From: Ceraceosorus guamensis
Lineage: Eukaryota > Basidiomycota > Exobasidiomycetes > Ceraceosorales > Ceraceosoraceae
Length of the DNA stretch: 29,615 bases
Direction of reading: 5' to 3'
NCBI RefSeq assembly: GCF_003144195.1
Contig: NW_020290142.1
Coordinates: 1-29,615, forward strand
The translations under genes and the position numbers were made by a program. Below are positions 25,837 to 29,615 of the stretch, one piece after another (the stretch's first letter is position 1; every line of letters starts with the position of its first letter). The notes below the pieces were generated by a model. It was not told where the DNA came from, searched no databases, and saw only the letters and a program-made list of their open reading frames with translations.

Positions 25837-28800
25837 TCAAGCAGCGAGAGCAAATGTACTGGTAGGCGCGAAAATCTGTTGGCCAGTGGCATGGGCCGTA
25901 GCCATGACGTCGTCCCCATCGATGCTCTGCACCGTCACCCTGGTGCCCTCGTTCGGACTAGCCAGAGCAAAGCACATTGCACCTCTATTGCGAGGCTGCT
26001 TGGCCCTCAGCTCATCCAATCCAAACGTCTCTCTGCTCTTGCTAGCCTCCTCCAGCGACACCACTGCCGTTCGGGCTGCATCGTCTATGCTCAATATCGC
26101 ACCGTTCGACCCTGCATACGGGCCAGAGGTGACGATAACTTGAATGTCTGGGATCAGCTTGACCTGCACAGTTGCAGTCGTTCGTCCAGCACCACCAGAG
26201 TGCATTGTCGAGATGCCAGCCCCGGGCGTGGGTGCGTATGCCGCGCTCCAGTTGCCAGCTCCGGGAGTCGGCGCAGCCATTGGAGCGCCTCCAGGTGTCT
26301 GGGCAGAGTACATGCCGGGCGTCGCCCCAGGGGTAGGCGCGCCAGCGTAGGGTCCTGATCGCGGCTGTCCCGGCGTCGGGGCAGATGCAGCGGGAGTGGG
26401 TGCTCCTTGGTACGCGGCCCCATAGGCTGCCGGTGTCGGAGCAGTGTCCCTAGGCGTGTTGGCAGCAGCATACGGATTAGGCGTTGCGCTGCCAATCGGC
26501 CCGATGCTCGTCGAGCCTCCGTATGCCGGCGTACGATTGCCCGCTCCGTATGCAGGCGTACGACCTCCAGCACCGCCGTATGCGGGAGTCCGCCCGCCAT
26601 CGGCGCCGCCGCCACCAAAATACGCCGGCGTCCTCCCGCCATCTCCAAAGCCGTAAGCCGGCGTCCTTCCACCATCTCCGTACGAGTAGGCCGGCGTCTT
26701 GTTGCCTGCACCGTATGCCGGCGTTTTGCCGCCCGAGTTGTAGGCCGGCGTCCGACTGCCTGCTGCTGCGCCTGCTCCGTAGGCGCTGTAGGGATTGCTG
26801 TTCGGACGAGCGCCAAAAGCACCTGCGCCCATAGTAGGTGGGCCTATCGGTGCGCCTGGTCTCGCACTGAGAGGTTTGCTCTTGCCGGTGATCGGACTGA
26901 AAGAGTCACCTCGGGCGTCAGCCGTGGGGTTTGCCAATAGGCATTCCATGCAAACTTACTCTTTTTCGATGAGCGAGGTCAATTCTATAGTCAGGATTTT
27001 GGGCATGGTATGAAGCTCGACTCGAGCCATCGGTCCGTTGGTGTCCTTGATGATTCCCCTGTAGGTCTTGTAGGCGCCCTTGGTGATCGCAACGGTCTTG
27101 CCCGCCAAAAAGTCCCTGCCGCCAGGCCTGCTAAAGCTCGAAAGGGCTCCACCACCACCTCCAGCTGTATTGGGAGATGCCATGGACAGAGCTGGATTTT
27201 GCTTGGATAGATCCAATTTTGGACCGGTGGTCGAGCTACGTGGAGCCTTTGGACGGAGCTTTCTTGCTCGAGACAGGAAGACTCCGCCGTTTTCGCGCAA
27301 GTCGCGATTGAATAGCCAGATGAGCATGGATTGATAGACGTGCAAGACCTGCCCATCGCGCTCCTATAAATGTCGATCCAATCTGTAAGCAGGCCGCAGA
27401 AAGCCCGAAGTACGGTACGCTTCTCACTCACATCCTGATCTATCTCCTTCATCGTGTCCCCTGCTCTGAATTCACTTCCCTCGGAATCGAGCGCGACAGC
27501 TCTTCCCGAATCTCTCTTCATGGTGATCTGATGAGCGAGTAGCGACCTGGTCTGGCCCAATTGATCCAGCACAGAGAAGCCGCCCTTTTCGATCTTGAAA
27601 ATGACACCCGCAGTCTGCGCATCGAGCTGCACTAGATCGTGCAGATTGTAGCCTCCAACATTGGTGACGCCGCTCCCCACTTCGGCGGCCTCGTGTATAT
27701 CCTTGGTGAATACGCTGACTTCCTCTAGCGACAGATCCGACAAGAAAATAGTGACGTTGTCTTCCACCTTGACTACCAGGCCAGTCTCGTCGGTATGCTT
27801 GCCCGCAATGACCTTGATGTGATCACCGGGCTGAAAGCGTTTCCTGGCATATTTCACCGGCACCTCGATGGTCTGATGGTCGAGATTGCCCGTGGTGTCT
27901 TTGATGGTGATGACATCGCCGTGCACCGTTTCGACGGTTCCCTCCAGGCCCGCTTGTTCTCCTTCGAACACTTCTACATGATCGCCACGTCGAAGCAGCT
28001 GCTCCGCTTTGGCTCGGGTGGCCTCTGCCAGCAGATCAAGCTCGGCAGCGTTCGTGGCCAGCCCAGCAGCGTCGCTGCCTCCTCGGAATCGCGTCACTTC
28101 ATCCAGTGTTGGGTTGACGTCCTCGGTGATGAATGCAGAAATTCTCACATCTTCTTCGCAGTAGCCGCTCCTGTACGTCTTGCCTCTGAACACGAATGCT
28201 GAGCCTGTACGCAAGGGTCTGTCCCTGGCAGGCACCAGGCGAGAGATTTCGTCGTAATTGAAAAATTTGGCCGCCGGTCTATCCTTGACCATGGTGCTTC
28301 CAGCCGAACCCTTTTTGCGCTTGCGACCTTTGCTGTCGATGAACTCTCCCATCTCGACGGGGGAGAGATCGATGCGCGGAACAAACTTGACGCCAACTTC
28401 GAGGCCGCCCTCGAGCGTTTCAATGACCTGCGCCAAGTCTCCCGTATACCTTCCCCTCTTGAAACGCACCCAGCTGCCGACTTTGAGCTCCTTGACCACT
28501 TTGGTGATGCGGAGCATGGTGGCCATCTCTTCTACCGGCACTTGCGTCAGCGCAGTTGGCGCTCTGGCGTACACGCCGACGATCTCTTTGCAAGCTTCCA
28601 CAACGGCCTCCTGGCTCCAAGCTTCGACGTACATGCGCTGCGGGATGCTGTCCTTGTAAAAAGTGCTCAGGATATCCAAAGGTCGACCTTGCGCTTCCCG
28701 CAACATAGCTTTGCGGATCATCGTCATTGTAATTTCGCGCTCGCGTCCGGCCTGAGAGAGCGAGCGTGCGCGTCAGCATGATTGGTGCGTCGCTGTCGTC

Positions 28801-29494
28801 TTCGTGCAAGCTGGTTGTGCGCGGATGGCTCACCTTGCACTTGACGGACCACAAGGGAGGATCCTTGCTGGAAGGCATGAGCATGCGCTGCGGTACTTGA
28901 CTGTAATCCGACCTCTGCGATCTGGACTGCTTGTAGCGTTCATTAAAGCCCGCAGCGATCTCCTCGGCTGAGCGATCCTCCGCCTGACGTCTGGCCCTAT
29001 CTAGCCTCTGATTGTCGGCTGCAGTCTGCCTCCTGCGGTCATCGTCGCCTTCCTCGTCGTCATCTTGATCGATGAAGCCGTCTGTGAGTGGCGTGCAGTG
29101 CGGGAATCGGGTCAGCGGTGCGGTGCACTGCAGAGCGCGTGGGTGGCATGTATGCGTGCTCACCTTCGCGAGCCAATTCAGCCTCATCCTCGTCCATATC
29201 CTCTTCATCATCGTCCACCTCTGCTTCGTCGTCCAAGAATCTGTTGCCTCCCTTGCGTCTCTTTTTCTTCTTTCTCCTCTCATGTCCCGCACCACTACGC
29301 GTCCTCGTCTCATCCTCCTCTTCGTCGTCCTCCTCGTCATCCTCTTCATCATCCTCTTCGTCCTCTTCGTCATCCTCCTCGTCCTCGGATGTGCCTCGAC
29401 GAGCGCGTCTAGGCTCACGCCTATCCTCCTCCTCCTCCTCCTCGTCGGAATAGTTTCGCGGGCGATGCTGTGGTGATGCGGAGCGTGAGGACAT
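25837..29494 (-). CDS. SPT5: Transcription elongation factor SPT5
   Basis: Five exons are inferred: 29494-29164, 29081-28834, 28751-27432, 27363-26960 and 26896-25837, giving 1120 residues, the usual size. The N-terminus is strongly acidic with a KKKKRRKGG patch, followed by [16 protein letters not shown] and GFID. The NGN domain begins [15 protein letters not shown] (restored by intron 2) and includes [23 protein letters not shown] segments follow: [78 protein letters not shown] and [20 protein letters not shown]. Next is a C-terminal region with eight TPAY units and further APTPG-type repeats. A last KOW-like segment ([20 protein letters not shown]) follows. SPT5 pairs with SPT4, clamps RNA polymerase II, and is phosphorylated on the Thr of its repeats by Bur1/CDK9. 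The start at 29494 is close to the window edge. Confidence 0.93.
26540..26756 (-). repeat. SPT5 C-terminal TPAY repeat array
   Basis: Eight copies of (S/N/G)-x-(K/R)-TPAY, spaced 8-14 residues apart by Gly/Ala/Asp-rich linkers, are encoded here. The units resemble the TPAW nonapeptides of fission yeast Spt5 and are expected kinase sites. DNA-level similarity between units (GCCGGCGT on the plus strand) indicates tandem expansion. Confidence 0.85.
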
Positions 29495-29517
29495 GGTGGG
29501 CAGTGGATGGCACCGGA

Positions 29518-29520
<3 letters not shown>

Positions 29521-29559
<39 letters not shown>
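29521..29559. repeat. 39-base G homopolymer upstream of SPT5
   Basis: Thirty-nine consecutive G bases are read just 27 bases before the SPT5 ATG, so the 5' leader of the mRNA would contain poly-C. The true length is uncertain because such runs are prone to sequencing and replication slippage. Confidence 0.85.
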
Positions 29560-29615
29560 CGTGATGCAGGGGGGAGTGGAATCTGCGAGCCAACGACGCT
29601 GCTAAGTGCTGCGCG

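Noticed and set aside
25465-26358. Long plus-strand open frame (about 297 codons) across the SPT5 3' end
   Set aside because: It is antisense to the repetitive SPT5 C-terminal region, whose GC-rich repeats keep other frames open. It has no family motif and an Arg/Ser-rich composition.

Overview
The window looks like a GC-rich nuclear contig from a basidiomycete fungus. Three things suggest this: TTAGGG-type telomeric repeats near the left end, many short spliceosomal introns (21 inferred, 63-169 bp, GTGAGY/GTAAGT donors and mostly YAG acceptors), and fungal-type housekeeping genes. GATTCA/GTGATTC-rich spacers with short palindromes remind me of smut fungi (Ustilaginomycotina). That placement is an inference from memory and was not tested.

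Left third (about 1-12 kb) is subtelomere-like and rich in secreted proteins. Two short CCCTAA arrays precede a coiled-coil ORF of unknown function (355-1035). Then come two paralogous signal-peptide proteins on the minus strand (2567-4579 and 8674-10011). Both carry a repeated ~50-residue helical-looking module and a basic nuclear-localisation-like stretch. Between them lie a spliced gene (5361-6687) for a secreted protein with a carbohydrate-binding-like domain and six four-cysteine repeats, and a faint relic of a trypsin-like protease. A third, unrelated secreted protein is at 11038-11763.

Middle (about 12-18 kb) is gene-poor, in places richer in A+T and full of simple repeats. The one better candidate is a plus-strand ORF at 13929-14705. 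The remaining open frames are doubtful.

Right part (18-29.6 kb) is compact and conserved. It holds a mitochondrial-type CitE/CLYBL lyase-like gene (18003-20146, minus, eight exons including a predicted 5-nt microexon), divergent from ASA1 (20812-22808, plus, a WD40 subunit of the Tel2-Tti1-Tti2/ASTRA machinery). ASA1 converges on a zinc-ribbon plus RING-H2 ubiquitin ligase of the RNF115/126 type (22939-25066, minus). Upstream of that, in the same orientation, is SPT5 (25837-29494, minus), the RNA polymerase II elongation factor with a TPAY-repeat C-terminal region. All splice models were built by hand from reading frame, splice signals and family motifs; no transcript data were available.

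The most notable observations are the candidate secreted, nucleus-directed protein family, the 5-nt microexon in the lyase gene, and a telomeric repeat that sits inside a possible intron where it would supply the branch-site motif.
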